A stretch of 64,000 nt of DNA, from assembly GCF_016526145.1 (NCBI RefSeq), contig NZ_JADDUE010000001.1:186001-250000 (forward strand), read 5' to 3'. The notes under the pieces were generated by a model. That model saw nothing but the letters and a program-made list of their open reading frames with translations, made no database searches and was not told where the DNA came from. Source of the DNA: Saccharopolyspora galaxeae. GTDB lineage: Bacteria; Actinomycetota; Actinomycetes; Mycobacteriales; Pseudonocardiaceae. Positions 8,735 through 17,783 of this stretch are shown here, piece by piece (positions within the stretch are counted from its first letter, which is position 1; each line of letters opens with the position of its first letter). Both the position numbers and the translations under genes were made by a program.

Positions 8735-9378
8735 GTTTCCTGGACTACGTCGCCTCCAGGTGGCAGCAACTGCTGGTCGATTCCTACCAGCACGCCAGCA
8801 TGGTGGTGCAGTGCATCCTGCTGGCGACCATCGTCGGCGTCCTGGTCGGGGTTGCGGTCTACCGCAGCCCCGCCGGGGCGGCGGTGGCCACCGCCCTTTC
8901 CAGCGCGGTGCTGACCGTGCCGTCGTTCGCCCTGTTCGGGCTGCTCATCCCGGTTCTCGGGCTGGGCGTCGCGCCGTCGGTGGTGACCTTGGTGCTGTAC
9001 GCGCTGCTGCCGATCGTGCGCAACACCATCGTCGGGCTGTCGTCGGTGGACCAGCCCGTGCTGGACGCCGCCCGCGGCATCGGCATGAACCGGCTGCGGG
9101 TGCTGACCAGGGTCGAACTGGCGTTGGCATGGCCGGGGATCCTCGCCGGGATGCGGGTCAGCACGCAGATGCTGATGGGCATCGCGGCCATCGCCGCCTA
9201 CGCCAAGGGACCCGGGCTCGGAAACCTGATCTTCAGCGGGCTGTCCGGGCTGGGCAGCGCCAACGCGCTGAACATGGCGCTCGCGGGCACGCTCGGCGTG
9301 ATCGTGCTGGCGCTGCTGCTGGACGGGGTGTTCGTGCTGCTCGGGCGCCTGACGACTTCGAGAGGTATTCGTGGCTGA
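8731..9378 (+). CDS. opuCB: Osmoprotectant ABC transporter permease
   Basis: A 215-residue inner-membrane permease with about five or six helices. The binding-protein-dependent transport signature is visible as VDQPVLDAARGIGMNRLRVL (EAA-like loop), typical of ProW/OpuCB/OpuCD subunits, which lack the long N-terminal extension of E. coli ProW. The GTG start overlaps the carrier gene, and the end overlaps the ATPase start by 8 bp. It should pair with the second permease of this operon to form the pore for glycine betaine, carnitine or choline. The symbol follows family convention and is not substrate-proven. Confidence 0.88.
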   Translation: MSFLDYVASRWQQLLVDSYQHASMVVQCILLATIVGVLVGVAVYRSPAGAAVATALSSAVLTVPSFALFGLLIPVLGLGVAPSVVTLVLYALLPIVRNTIVGLSSVDQPVLDAARGIGMNRLRVLTRVELALAWPGILAGMRVSTQMLMGIAAIAAYAKGPGLGNLIFSGLSGLGSANALNMALAGTLGVIVLALLLDGVFVLLGRLTTSRGIRG

Positions 9379-10633
9379 CAACGAAGTGCCCGGCTCCGAC
9401 GACTCCGGCAACGGACACGGGGTGGAGATCCGCCTGGAGGAGGTCTCCAAGCGTTATCCGGGTCAGAAGCTCGCCGCGGTCGAATCGGTCACGATGACCA
9501 TTCCGGCTGGCGAGACGGTGGTGCTGGTCGGTCCGTCCGGCAGCGGCAAGACCACCACCATGCGGATGATCAACCGGTTGATCGAGCCCAGCTCCGGGCG
9601 GATCACCATCGGCGGCCAGGACGTGCTGAACCTGGACCCGGACAAGTTGCGCCGCGAGATCGGCTACTCGATCCAGCAGGCCGGGCTGTTCCCGCACATG
9701 ACCGTCGGCGAGAACGTCGGCATGGTGCCGGGCCTGGTCGGGTGGAGCAAGCAGCGGACCGGCGAGCGCGTGGACGAGATGCTGGACCTGGTCGGGCTGG
9801 ACCCGGCGGAGTACCGCAAGCGCTACCCGCGCCAGCTCTCCGGCGGCCAGGCGCAGCGCGTCGGGGTGGCCCGCGCGTTAGCCGCGGATCCGCCGGTGCT
9901 GCTGATGGACGAGCCGTTCGGAGCGGTGGACCCGATCACCCGCGGGGTGCTGCAGGACGAGCTGATGCGGCTGCAGGCCGACCTGGGCAAGACGATCGTG
10001 TTCGTCACGCACGACTTCGACGAGGCCGTGAAGCTGGGCGACCGGATCGCGGTGCTCGGTGACCAGTCCAAGATCCTGCAGTACGACACGCCGGACGCGA
10101 TCCTGGCCAACCCCGCCGACGACACGGTCGCCGGGTTCGTCGGGGCGGGCGCCGCGCTCAAGCAGCTCACGCTGCGCCGGGTCCGCGAGATCGAACTCGG
10201 CCAGGTGCCGACCGCCGCGGTCGACGAGGAACCCGGCGTGCTGCGGGACCGGCTGGGCACCCGGCGCGGCGCGATCGGATTGGTGCTGGACCGCCGGAAG
10301 CGGCCGCTGCGCTGGACCACCGCCCGCGAAGCCGGTGCGGTGTCCACGCTGTCGCGGGCCGGGCGCCCGGTGGAGGACAGCGTCTCGCCCGCCTCCACGT
10401 TGCAGGACGCGCTGGAAGCGATCCTGACCGACGACGACGGGGTCGCGGTGGTCACCGGCTCGCGCGGGGAGTACATCGGCGTGGTCGACATCGACACGGT
10501 GATGACCACGATCAAATCGCTGCGCGAGGAACACGCGGACAGCGGTGCGGACACCGGCGACGCCGCGGCCGCGGACACCGGCGACGCCGGTGCCGCCGAC
10601 GCCGGTGCCGCGGATGCCGAGGCGCGGTCATGA
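9371..10633 (+). CDS. opuCA: Osmoprotectant ABC transporter ATP-binding protein with CBS domain
   Basis: A 420-residue ATPase. Walker A GPSGSGKTTTM (about residue 55), signature LSGGQAQRVGVARAL, Walker B VLLMDEPFGAVDPI and the switch His (VTHDFDEA) are intact. After about residue 270 a regulatory region holds one clear CBS-like unit (SVSPASTLQDALEAILTDDD, GEYIGVVDIDTV), as in ProV/OpuCA, where it senses ionic strength or c-di-AMP. The last 40 residues are a low-complexity Ala/Asp/Gly repeat (ADTGDA and ADAGAA units) that looks added. The start overlaps opuCB by 8 bp; the stop overlaps the next permease as ATGA. Confidence 0.92.
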   Translation: MADNEVPGSDDSGNGHGVEIRLEEVSKRYPGQKLAAVESVTMTIPAGETVVLVGPSGSGKTTTMRMINRLIEPSSGRITIGGQDVLNLDPDKLRREIGYSIQQAGLFPHMTVGENVGMVPGLVGWSKQRTGERVDEMLDLVGLDPAEYRKRYPRQLSGGQAQRVGVARALAADPPVLLMDEPFGAVDPITRGVLQDELMRLQADLGKTIVFVTHDFDEAVKLGDRIAVLGDQSKILQYDTPDAILANPADDTVAGFVGAGAALKQLTLRRVREIELGQVPTAAVDEEPGVLRDRLGTRRGAIGLVLDRRKRPLRWTTAREAGAVSTLSRAGRPVEDSVSPASTLQDALEAILTDDDGVAVVTGSRGEYIGVVDIDTVMTTIKSLREEHADSGADTGDAAAADTGDAGAADAGAADAEARS

Positions 10634-11397
10634 CCAGCGCCTACTCCTCGGACTCCGGATCGCGCGGAGCGGAACGGCTGCGGCTGTTCGCCCAGCCGAT
10701 CGTGGCCGCGGTGCTGGTCGCGGTGGTGCTCGGCGTCGCGTACGCGCACCGGGACAACGTGATCACTTCGCGGAACATCACCGCGTCCGCGTTGCTGACG
10801 CTGACCTGGCAGCACTTCCTGATCAGCCTGGCCGTGGCGCTGATCGTGGTGCTGCTGGCGGTCCCGCTGGGCGTGCTGCTGAGCCGTTCCTGGGCGCGGC
10901 GGCTGAGCCCGATCGTGATCGGCATCGCGAACGTCGGCCAGGCAGCCCCGTCGGTCGGCCTGCTGGTGCTGTTCTTCCTGCTCACCAACGGCACCACCGG
11001 TTTCTGGATCGCCACGTTGCCGATCGCCGTCTACGCCCTGCTGCCGGTGCTGCGCAACACGCTCGTCGGGCTGCAGCAGGTGGATCCGGCGCTGATCGAC
11101 GCGGGCCGGGGCATCGGCATGTCCGGGACGAAGGTGCTGCTGCGGATCGAACTGCCGCTGTCGGTGCCGTTCATCCTCGCCGGGCTGCGCACCGCGCTGG
11201 TGCTGGCCGTCGGGACCGCCTCGCTGGCGTGGTTCGTCGGCGCGGGCGGTGTCGGGGAGCTGATCGACACCGGTTACAAGCTCAGCAACTGGACGGTGCT
11301 GTCGGTCGGCGCGGTGCTCGCGATGGCGCTGGCGCTGCTGGTGGACTGGCTCGGCGGCGTCGCCGAGCAGTACCTGTCTCCGAAGGGACTGCGATGA
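10630..11397 (+). CDS. opuCD: Osmoprotectant ABC transporter permease (second subunit)
   Basis: A 255-residue membrane permease with about six helices. The EAA-like motif appears as VDPALIDAGRGIGMSGTKVL, parallel to the first permease of the operon. An extra N-terminal helix and a periplasmic segment (about residues 20-60) precede the core, as in OpuCD-type subunits. It overlaps both neighbours by ATGA, so all subunits are likely made at a fixed ratio. With the other permease and the ATPase it forms the importer core. Confidence 0.88.
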   Translation: MTSAYSSDSGSRGAERLRLFAQPIVAAVLVAVVLGVAYAHRDNVITSRNITASALLTLTWQHFLISLAVALIVVLLAVPLGVLLSRSWARRLSPIVIGIANVGQAAPSVGLLVLFFLLTNGTTGFWIATLPIAVYALLPVLRNTLVGLQQVDPALIDAGRGIGMSGTKVLLRIELPLSVPFILAGLRTALVLAVGTASLAWFVGAGGVGELIDTGYKLSNWTVLSVGAVLAMALALLVDWLGGVAEQYLSPKGLR

Positions 11398-12401
11398 ACA
11401 CACGGATGTCCCGGCGGAGCGCGTTGAAACTCGCCTCGGCCGCGGCGGCGGGCGCGGCGCTGAGCGGTTGCGGGCTCAGCTCCGGCTCGTCGGTGCCGCT
11501 GCGGGTCGAGCCGGGCTCGATCCGGCCGGTCCCGGAGCTGGAGGGCGTGCGGTTCACGGTCGGCTCGAAGGACTTCACCGAGCAGATCGTGCTCGCCTAC
11601 CTGGCCGAGTTCGCGCTGCTGGCCGCAGGCGCCGAGGTGCGCGACCTGAGCAACATCACCGGCTCGGCCAGCGCCCGCAACGCACTGGTCAGCAACCAGA
11701 TCGACGTGCTGTGGGAGTACACCGGCGCGTCCTGGATCAGCTACAACGGCAACACCGAGCCGATCCCGGATCCGATCGCCCAGTACGAGGCCGTGCGCAA
11801 GATGGACCTCGAGCGCAACGGGGTCGCCTGGTTCGCCTTGGCGTTGCAGGCGGACAACACCTACTCGTTCGCGTTGAACCAGCAGAACGCGCGGCGGCTC
11901 GGGGTGGAGACCTTCTCCGACCTCAAGCGGCTGGGCGCCGAGCGGCCGCAGGAGCTGAGCTTCTGCGTGGAGACCGAGTTCGCCAGCCGCAACGACGGCC
12001 TGCCCGGGGTTTCGCAGACCTACGGTTTCGAGGTGGACCCGTCCCGGGTGGAGACGCTGAACACCGGCACCATCTACGCGGCGACCGCGTCGGGCAACAC
12101 CTGCAACTTCGGCGAGGTGTTCACGACCGACGGGCGGATCCGCTCGCTGGACCTGAAGGTGCTGACCGACGACAAGGGGTTCTTCCCGCGCTACAACCTC
12201 GGGGTCACGGTGCGGGCCGGGATGCTGCAGCGGTATCCGCAGTTGCAGCAGGTGTTCCAGCCGATCTCGGACCGGTTGAACAACGCCGAGCTGATGGAGC
12301 TCAACGCGGGCGTCGACGTCGACGGCCGGGACCCGGCCGACGTGGCCAGGGACTGGATGGTCAAGCACGGTTTCGTGACCTTGCCGAACAACGCCGCCTG
12401 A
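11394..12401 (+). CDS. opuCC: Glycine betaine/choline-type substrate-binding lipoprotein
   Basis: A 335-residue lipoprotein. The N-terminus has paired arginines and a lipobox LSGC, so the mature protein is anchored at Cys24. The binding fold begins with FTVGSKDFTEQIVLAYL, the classic start of OpuAC/OsmX-type proteins, and includes the VLWEYTGASW segment that supplies aromatic cage residues for quaternary ammonium ligands. It ends the operon of BCCT carrier, permease, ATPase, permease and binding protein. The start ATG overlaps the permease stop. Substrate could be glycine betaine, choline or carnitine. Confidence 0.92.
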   Translation: MNTRMSRRSALKLASAAAAGAALSGCGLSSGSSVPLRVEPGSIRPVPELEGVRFTVGSKDFTEQIVLAYLAEFALLAAGAEVRDLSNITGSASARNALVSNQIDVLWEYTGASWISYNGNTEPIPDPIAQYEAVRKMDLERNGVAWFALALQADNTYSFALNQQNARRLGVETFSDLKRLGAERPQELSFCVETEFASRNDGLPGVSQTYGFEVDPSRVETLNTGTIYAATASGNTCNFGEVFTTDGRIRSLDLKVLTDDKGFFPRYNLGVTVRAGMLQRYPQLQQVFQPISDRLNNAELMELNAGVDVDGRDPADVARDWMVKHGFVTLPNNAA

Positions 12402-12686
12402 CCATTCCGGGCGGGGCCGGCGGCCCGTCGTCGCCGCTCGGGCTGGGTAAACGCCCCCGCTGGGCAAAACCGCTTTCGCAATGTCCCTGGACGAGCACGT
12501 CCGGAATCGAGACCGCGATGGCACTCGGCTTTGCTCGGTGGGTGGCGGCGTCGGAGGATCGATGGCCCTTGCGGGCGCATGCCGCGCCCATTCGTGCTCA
12601 AACCTGCGCACGAGGCTTGGGGTGTCGCCCGCATCGTGCTTGGGTCCAGCGCGAGCCAAGTCGGTAATCACACCTGGGAGAACGCG

Positions 12687-12941
12687 ATGCCGGAGAAGCT
12701 GACCGTGGATCTTCACCCGATCTTCCGCAGCGACAGGGACATCGACAACGCAGTGCGCAACGGGATCTTCCGTGCGGCCGGCGAGAACGTGCCGCTCGTC
12801 GAGATCATTCCGGGCAAGGGTGCCGGCAAGCTCAAGAAGCGCGTTCTCGCGATGCTGAAGCAGCCCCACATCAAGAAGCTGTACCGGAGTGTGGAGGTGG
12901 CCCCCGGCAACGACGGGATGGTGCTGGTGCACTTGAGGTAG
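12687..12941 (+). CDS. Smr-domain-like small protein
   Basis: An 84-residue protein that is essentially one Smr-like domain: an N-terminal DLHPIF (the DLH motif), the IIPGKGAGKLKKRVLAML segment matching the HGxGxGxL loop in modified form (Pro in place of His), and a VLVHL end. Smr domains of MutS2 and relatives bind or nick nucleic acids; the altered loop means nuclease activity cannot be assumed. The ATG at 12687 has GGAG at a good distance. It stands alone between the osmoprotectant operon and a minus-strand gene. Confidence 0.7.
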   Translation: MPEKLTVDLHPIFRSDRDIDNAVRNGIFRAAGENVPLVEIIPGKGAGKLKKRVLAMLKQPHIKKLYRSVEVAPGNDGMVLVHLR

Positions 12942-13167
12942 GCGGACACACGGCCACATCCAGGGTGGCATCCGGGAGACGGGCGGAAGATATTCGAGAT
13001 CAGTTCAAGCAGACCGATCCGAACACCTTCGCACCGCGCTCTGCGGCAAAGATCGATGACTATCCAGGCAGGCCTGTGCTAACCGGGAATCCGCCCCGCC
13101 TGACCGACGCCGGAGTGGCATCTGCCCGGAGCTTGTCGCTATTGCCGGTCCGATCCGGCTATGAACA

Positions 13168-13863
13168 CTAGATGCCGAGGCGGTTGAGCAGGTCGTCCTC
13201 GATGCGGTCGAGTTCGCCGGTCACCGCCCGATGCGCCGCCCGGCGGCGTTGCGCGGGCATCCGCTCGGCGGCGCGCACGGCGCCGGCCAGCTGGCCCAGG
13301 CGGGCTTCGGCCCGCTCGGCGAACTGCTCGGTGGTGCTGCCGTCCTCGGCCGACCGGCCGGTGCGCAGCTCGCGCAGCGCGTCGGTGTCGCCTGCGATCC
13401 GGGCTTGCAGCCCGGCGCCTCTGCCGGTGAAGCGGCCGGCATCGGCCGCGTCGATGCCGAGCCTGCGGGCGCGCGCCCGCTCGTAGCCGTCGCGGGCCAT
13501 GCCGAACGCCTGCCGCGCGTACGGTGCGACGGCCGGTCCGAGCACCCGTACGACACCGACCAGCTTCTTCGCGTTGCCCGGGGTGAGCCTGCCGTGCTCG
13601 CCCTTCGCGACGGCCTTCGCCTCCCGCTTGGCCTTCTTCTCCGCGGCCTTCGTCTCGCGTTTGGCCTTCTTGTCAGCGGTTTTGTTGTCGTCGTGCACGG
13701 CCTTGGTGGCCTGCTTCGCGATCTTCGTGTCCTGCTTGGCCGCCCGCTGTTCCCGCTTGCTCGCCTTCGCTTCCAGCTTCGCGGCGCGTTTGGCGTCGTG
13801 GACCACCCAGCGCGTGGTGGCCGGCTCGATGGCTTCCGCTCGGTCCTCGGTCTTTCGGGTCAT
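13168..13863 (-). CDS. Basic coiled-coil protein (DUF6474-like)
   Basis: A 231-residue cytoplasmic protein. Residues about 20-90 are a Lys/Ala/Glu-rich, very basic coiled coil (repeats such as KKAKRETKAAEKKAKREAKA). The C-terminal 130 residues are helical with many Arg and Ala (VVRVLGPAVAPYARQAFGMA, then ALRELRTGR). It resembles an actinobacterial family of unknown function that I believe is DUF6474. The ATG at 13863 has a good GGAGG Shine-Dalgarno; an upstream in-frame start has none. The basic coil suggests nucleic acid or membrane-surface binding, but this is inference. Confidence 0.75.
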   Translation of the reverse strand: MTRKTEDRAEAIEPATTRWVVHDAKRAAKLEAKASKREQRAAKQDTKIAKQATKAVHDDNKTADKKAKRETKAAEKKAKREAKAVAKGEHGRLTPGNAKKLVGVVRVLGPAVAPYARQAFGMARDGYERARARRLGIDAADAGRFTGRGAGLQARIAGDTDALRELRTGRSAEDGSTTEQFAERAEARLGQLAGAVRAAERMPAQRRRAAHRAVTGELDRIEDDLLNRLGI

Positions 13864-14028
13864 CGCCGCCTCCTGCTCTCGCCGGTGGTCCTCGCGTTCG
13901 CGGATCACGGTAAGGAGTGTGTGCGTTCGCCGCCGCCCGCGCAGATTGACCGAGCGGGGGAGCCGGAGCCGGGGTGAACACGCTGCGTACTCGATCGACG
14001 TGCTGCGTCACCGGGGTGATGGGCGCGA

Positions 14029-15693
14029 TTGTCGGGGGCACGGCCTACGCTGCTGGACGTGGATGACGGGGTGCAGCTGGACGCGGGCGTGGTGACTCGC
14101 TGCCGCAGGCGGGTGCACCTGGAGAACGACCCGGCTGCTCGTGACCTGCCGAAAGCCCCGATGGACGCGGGCGTCGAGCAGCGCATCGCGGACGCCGCCG
14201 AGCACCGCCGCGCGGTTGCCGGGCAGCTGGCCGCCTTGCTCGGCGAGCAGTGGGTCGCGGTCTCGCGGGAAGGCACCCGCCGCGAGCGGGAGCGTGCCAC
14301 CGCGGAGGCGATGCGCGCGGGCACCCGGTTCATCTCCGGCGCCCAGCTGCCCGCGGATCCGGACGGCGGTCGTCTCGGCGCCATCGACCTGCTCGTGCGC
14401 AGCGGCGTCGGCTACGTCCCGGTGCTGGTGGTGCGGCACAAGACCGCCGATCCGGGCAACGGCGCGCGCACCGCACCGCTGAGCGATCCGACGCCTGCCG
14501 CGGCGCGTCCCGACCCGGACCGCAAGGTGCGTTCGCAGCCGCGCGACCAGCTCCGGCTGGTGCACGTGCGGCGGTTGCTCGAGGCGTGCGGGATGGCGGC
14601 CGACGATCCTGTCGGCGGCGTCATCGGTGTCGAGGCGGACGTGGTCGTCTGGCACGACCTGCGGGCGCCGAACTGGCCGGGCGGGCGCACCGCGCTCACC
14701 GAGTACGACGCGCGGTTCGCCGACCGGCTCGACGTCGCCACCGCGGCCGCCGCGGGCGCCGAGCCGCTGGCGCAGCCGTCCCGGATCACCGAGTGCAAGG
14801 GCTGCCCCTGGTGGCCCACCTGCGAAACCGAGCTGCGCGAGCGGCGCGACGTGAGCCTCGTCGTGCGCGGCGAAGAAGCGACGGCGATGCGGGATGCCGG
14901 GGTCGGCACCGTCGACGAGCTCGCCGCGCTGCCCGCGGAACGGCTGCCGGAGGTGCAGCTGTCGCCGGGCCGCGGCGCCGACGCGGTGCTGCTGGCCAAG
15001 GCGTGGCTGCGGGAGCTGCCGCTGGTGCGCCGGGTGCGGCGGCTGGCGGTGCCGCGCGCCGACGTCGAGGTCGACGTGGACATGGAGAGCTACGCCGACT
15101 CCGGCGCCTACATGTGGGGCTGCTGGTTGTCCGGCACGGACATCGGCGAAGCACCGGGCTACCGCGCGTTCGTGACCTGGGATCCGCTGCCGTCCGACGA
15201 CGAGGCGCGGTCCTTCGCCGAGTTCTGGACCTGGTTCACCGAGCTGCGCGCGAAGGCGCACGCGCGAGGGCTCACGTTCCGCGCGTACTGCTACAACGAG
15301 CTGGCCGAGAACCGGTGGATGCTGTCCTCGGCGGAACGGTTCGCGGGCAAGCCCGGTATTCCCGAGGTGGCCCGGGTCCGCGAGTTCATCGGTTCGGACG
15401 AGTGGGTCGACCTGTTCGCGGCGGTCCGCGACCAGTTCCTGTGCCCGCACGGCAAGGGCTTGAAGGTGATCGCGCCGAGCGCCGGGTTCCACTGGCGCGA
15501 CGACGAGGCCGGCGGCGAGAACTCGATGCGCTGGTATCGCGACGCGGTGGGCCTGGACGGCTACGCACCGGTGCTGTCGCAGCGCCGTCGCCTGCTGGAG
15601 TACAACGAGGACGACGTGCGGGCCACGTGGACGATCCGGCGCTGGATGACCTCCACCGCCGCGGAGCAGGTCCCGTACGCCGAGGATCTGTGA
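14029..15693 (+). CDS. TM0106-family RecB-like nuclease
   Basis: A 554-residue protein. The N-terminal half is a RecB/Cas4-like nuclease region: early TRCRRRVHL, an acidic GAIDLLVR element, and a Cys cluster CKGCPWWPTC (about residues 263-272) that can bind an iron-sulphur centre. Helix-hairpin-helix-like sequence follows (AGVGTVDELAALP). The C-terminal half is an RNase H-like exonuclease (DEDDh-like) with VDVDMESY and a final YNEDDVRATW. This arrangement is the TM0106 family, thought to act in DNA repair. The start is uncertain: TTG 14029 or GTG 14059 in the same frame. Confidence 0.85.
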   Translation: MSGARPTLLDVDDGVQLDAGVVTRCRRRVHLENDPAARDLPKAPMDAGVEQRIADAAEHRRAVAGQLAALLGEQWVAVSREGTRRERERATAEAMRAGTRFISGAQLPADPDGGRLGAIDLLVRSGVGYVPVLVVRHKTADPGNGARTAPLSDPTPAAARPDPDRKVRSQPRDQLRLVHVRRLLEACGMAADDPVGGVIGVEADVVVWHDLRAPNWPGGRTALTEYDARFADRLDVATAAAAGAEPLAQPSRITECKGCPWWPTCETELRERRDVSLVVRGEEATAMRDAGVGTVDELAALPAERLPEVQLSPGRGADAVLLAKAWLRELPLVRRVRRLAVPRADVEVDVDMESYADSGAYMWGCWLSGTDIGEAPGYRAFVTWDPLPSDDEARSFAEFWTWFTELRAKAHARGLTFRAYCYNELAENRWMLSSAERFAGKPGIPEVARVREFIGSDEWVDLFAAVRDQFLCPHGKGLKVIAPSAGFHWRDDEAGGENSMRWYRDAVGLDGYAPVLSQRRRLLEYNEDDVRATWTIRRWMTSTAAEQVPYAEDL

Positions 15694-15703
15694 GCTGGTT
15701 CGT

Positions 15704-15736
15704 CAGTGCCCGTCTCGGAACCTGCGTTCGGCACTG
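15704..15736. terminator. Possible hairpin between convergent genes
   Basis: A 7-bp perfect stem (15704-15710 with 15730-15736) and a 19-nt loop lie between the nuclease stop and the oppositely directed dehydrogenase stop. Weak on its own; position is the main support. Confidence 0.4.
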
Positions 15737-15766
15737 CCGAGCGACGACCTGGGCAAAACGAGTTGC

Positions 15767-16810
15767 TCAGGGCACGATCACGGCGCGGCCGGTGATCTCC
15801 CCGCGGTGCAGCCGCTCGTACGCCAGCGGCGCCTCGTCGATGCCGTAGGTCTCGGTGTGCACGGTCAGCGCGCCGGAACGCGCCATTTCCAGCACCTCGA
15901 TCAGCTCGTCGCGGGCGCCCCAGTACGGCGCGGCGACCGACACCTCGAACGGCGGCGAACCGAACCCCACCTGCAGCCGCCCGCCTGCGACGCCGACGAT
16001 CGTGACGTCGCCTTCCACTGCGACGCAGCGGCTGGCGATCTGCACGGTGGGTTCGGCACCGACGAAGTCGAGGACGACCTCGGCGCCGAGTCCGCCGGTC
16101 AGCTCCAGCACCTTCGCCGGTGCCGACTCGTCCGAGCGCAATGCGTGGTGCGCGCCGACCTCGCTCGCTAGCTGCAACGCGCTGTCCGCGACGTCCAGTG
16201 CGATGACCTGCGCCGGAGTCATCTCGCGCAGCATCTGCACGCCCAGGTGCCCCAGGCCGCCGGTGCCGATGACGACCGCGGTGCTGCCCGCGACCAGCTT
16301 CGGCAGCGAGCGCTTGATCGCGTGGTACGGGGTGAGCCCTGCGTCGGTCAGCGGCGCCGCAGCCACCGGGTCCAACCCGCGCAGCGGCACGACGTGCCGC
16401 GGGTCGTCGACGAGCATGTACTCGGCCATCGCCCCGGGCGAACCGAGGCCCGGCGGCATGATGCCGAGGTCGGCGGCCCGCGGGCAGTAGTTCTCCTTGC
16501 CCGCGGCGCACTTGTGGCACGCCCCGCAGCCCCACGGGCCGTACACCGCGACCTGGTCGCCCTCGGACAACGTGCGGACCCCGGGCCCGAGCGCGGCGAT
16601 CTCGCCGACGCCTTCGTGGCCCAGCGTCAGCGGCATCGGGTACGGGAGGTCTTCCGCCGGCCAGCTCATCACCGTGATGTCCGAGTGGCACATGCCCGCG
16701 GCGAGCACGCGCAGCAGCACCTGCCCGGGGCCCGGCTGCGGGATCGGAATCTCGACCACCTGCGGCTTTCCGCCGACTTCGGTGTACTGGACGGCATTCA
16801 TCGAGCTCAT
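15767..16810 (-). CDS. Zinc-dependent alcohol dehydrogenase (MDR family)
   Basis: A 347-residue medium-chain dehydrogenase. The catalytic zinc site shows as AAGMCHSD and LGHEGVGE, the structural zinc site as four Cys in GCGACHKCAAGKENYC. The Rossmann motif is VIGTGGLGHLGVQ, followed by an acidic residue (ALDV) suggesting NAD over NADP. Full length for the family. It oxidises an alcohol or reduces an aldehyde; the substrate is not evident. It lies 36 bp downstream of an SDR gene on the same strand, so the two probably act together on an alcohol or hydroxyacyl intermediate. Confidence 0.9.
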   Translation of the reverse strand: MSSMNAVQYTEVGGKPQVVEIPIPQPGPGQVLLRVLAAGMCHSDITVMSWPAEDLPYPMPLTLGHEGVGEIAALGPGVRTLSEGDQVAVYGPWGCGACHKCAAGKENYCPRAADLGIMPPGLGSPGAMAEYMLVDDPRHVVPLRGLDPVAAAPLTDAGLTPYHAIKRSLPKLVAGSTAVVIGTGGLGHLGVQMLREMTPAQVIALDVADSALQLASEVGAHHALRSDESAPAKVLELTGGLGAEVVLDFVGAEPTVQIASRCVAVEGDVTIVGVAGGRLQVGFGSPPFEVSVAAPYWGARDELIEVLEMARSGALTVHTETYGIDEAPLAYERLHRGEITGRAVIVP

Positions 16811-16846
16811 CGCCGAGTCCCTTCAGCGCCGTGACCGCTTTGGCGA

Positions 16847-17605
16847 TCATTTTGGCGCCATTCGCAGCCCTCCGTCCATGCGCACGACCTCGCCGTTGAG
16901 GTAGTCGTGCTCGATGATGTTCGTCGCCAGCAGCGCGTAGTCGCCGGGCACGGCCAGCCGCTTCGGGAACGGCACGCCTTCGGCGAGCCCGCTGCGGTAC
17001 TCCTCGCTGACCGTGGCCAGCATCGGGGTGTCCACGATGCCGGGGGCGATGGTCATCACCCGGATCCCGGAGGAGGCGAGGTCCCGCGCGGCGGGCAGCG
17101 TCAGGCTGGCCACTCCGCCCTTGGACGCTGCGTAGGCGGCTTGGCCGATCTGGCCGTCGTAGGCGGCGACGGAGGCGGTGTTCACCACCACCCCGCGCTG
17201 ACCTTCCTGGTCAGCTTCGGTGGCGCGGATCGCCGGCGCGGCCAGCCGCAGCACGTTGAACGTGCCGAGCAGGTTGACCTCGAGAACCTTGCGGAACATG
17301 TCCAGGTCGTGCGGCCCCTGCTTGCCGCTGATCCGCGCGGACGGCCCGATGCCCGCGCAGTTGACCACGATCCGCAGCGGCACGCTCGCACCGGCGGCCT
17401 GCTCGACCGCGGTCTGCACCTGCTCGGGGTCGGTGACGTCCGCGCCGCTGTAGGTCACGCCGTCCACGAGCGGCGCCTTGCCCACGGTGTCCGGCAGGTC
17501 GATGCCGAACACGCGCGCTCCCCGCTCGGCGAGCGCCCGCGCCGTCGCCGCCCCGAGCCCCGATGCCGCGCCGGTCACGATCGCCGCGGTACCGCTGATC
17601 TGCAT
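16847..17605 (-). CDS. Short-chain dehydrogenase, 3-hydroxyacyl-CoA dehydrogenase-like
   Basis: A 252-residue classical SDR. Cofactor motif TGAASGLG (residues about 10-17), NAG-equivalent NCAG, active-site Ser in NTASVAAYDG and YAASKGG for Tyr and Lys. The segment DMFRKVLEVNLLGTFNVLRL and the final RMDGG are typical of type II 3-hydroxyacyl-CoA dehydrogenases (HSD17B10-like). The ATG at 17605 has AGGAGG six bases upstream. It is first in a two-gene unit with the zinc alcohol dehydrogenase, suggesting a short fatty-acid, sterol or branched-chain degradation step. Confidence 0.88.
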   Translation of the reverse strand: MQISGTAAIVTGAASGLGAATARALAERGARVFGIDLPDTVGKAPLVDGVTYSGADVTDPEQVQTAVEQAAGASVPLRIVVNCAGIGPSARISGKQGPHDLDMFRKVLEVNLLGTFNVLRLAAPAIRATEADQEGQRGVVVNTASVAAYDGQIGQAAYAASKGGVASLTLPAARDLASSGIRVMTIAPGIVDTPMLATVSEEYRSGLAEGVPFPKRLAVPGDYALLATNIIEHDYLNGEVVRMDGGLRMAPK

Positions 17606-17783
17606 GGGAATCCTCCTAGTCGATCGGTGCGCACCGAACGGTACTGCGAGCCTGCTTTCCAGTACTGGTCGCCTTGGGTCGACCCCACCTCGGATAGTTC
17701 CGCAAAGTTGCCATTTCTGCGGGCAGATCCCTGCTAGCGTTCCGCCCGAAGTCGACCAGTCTTGCGGAGGGATGCACCCGACT

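Noticed and set aside
12965-13171. 68-residue plus-strand open frame
   Set aside because: Lacks GC3 bias and a convincing start; overlaps the end of a convincing minus-strand gene.
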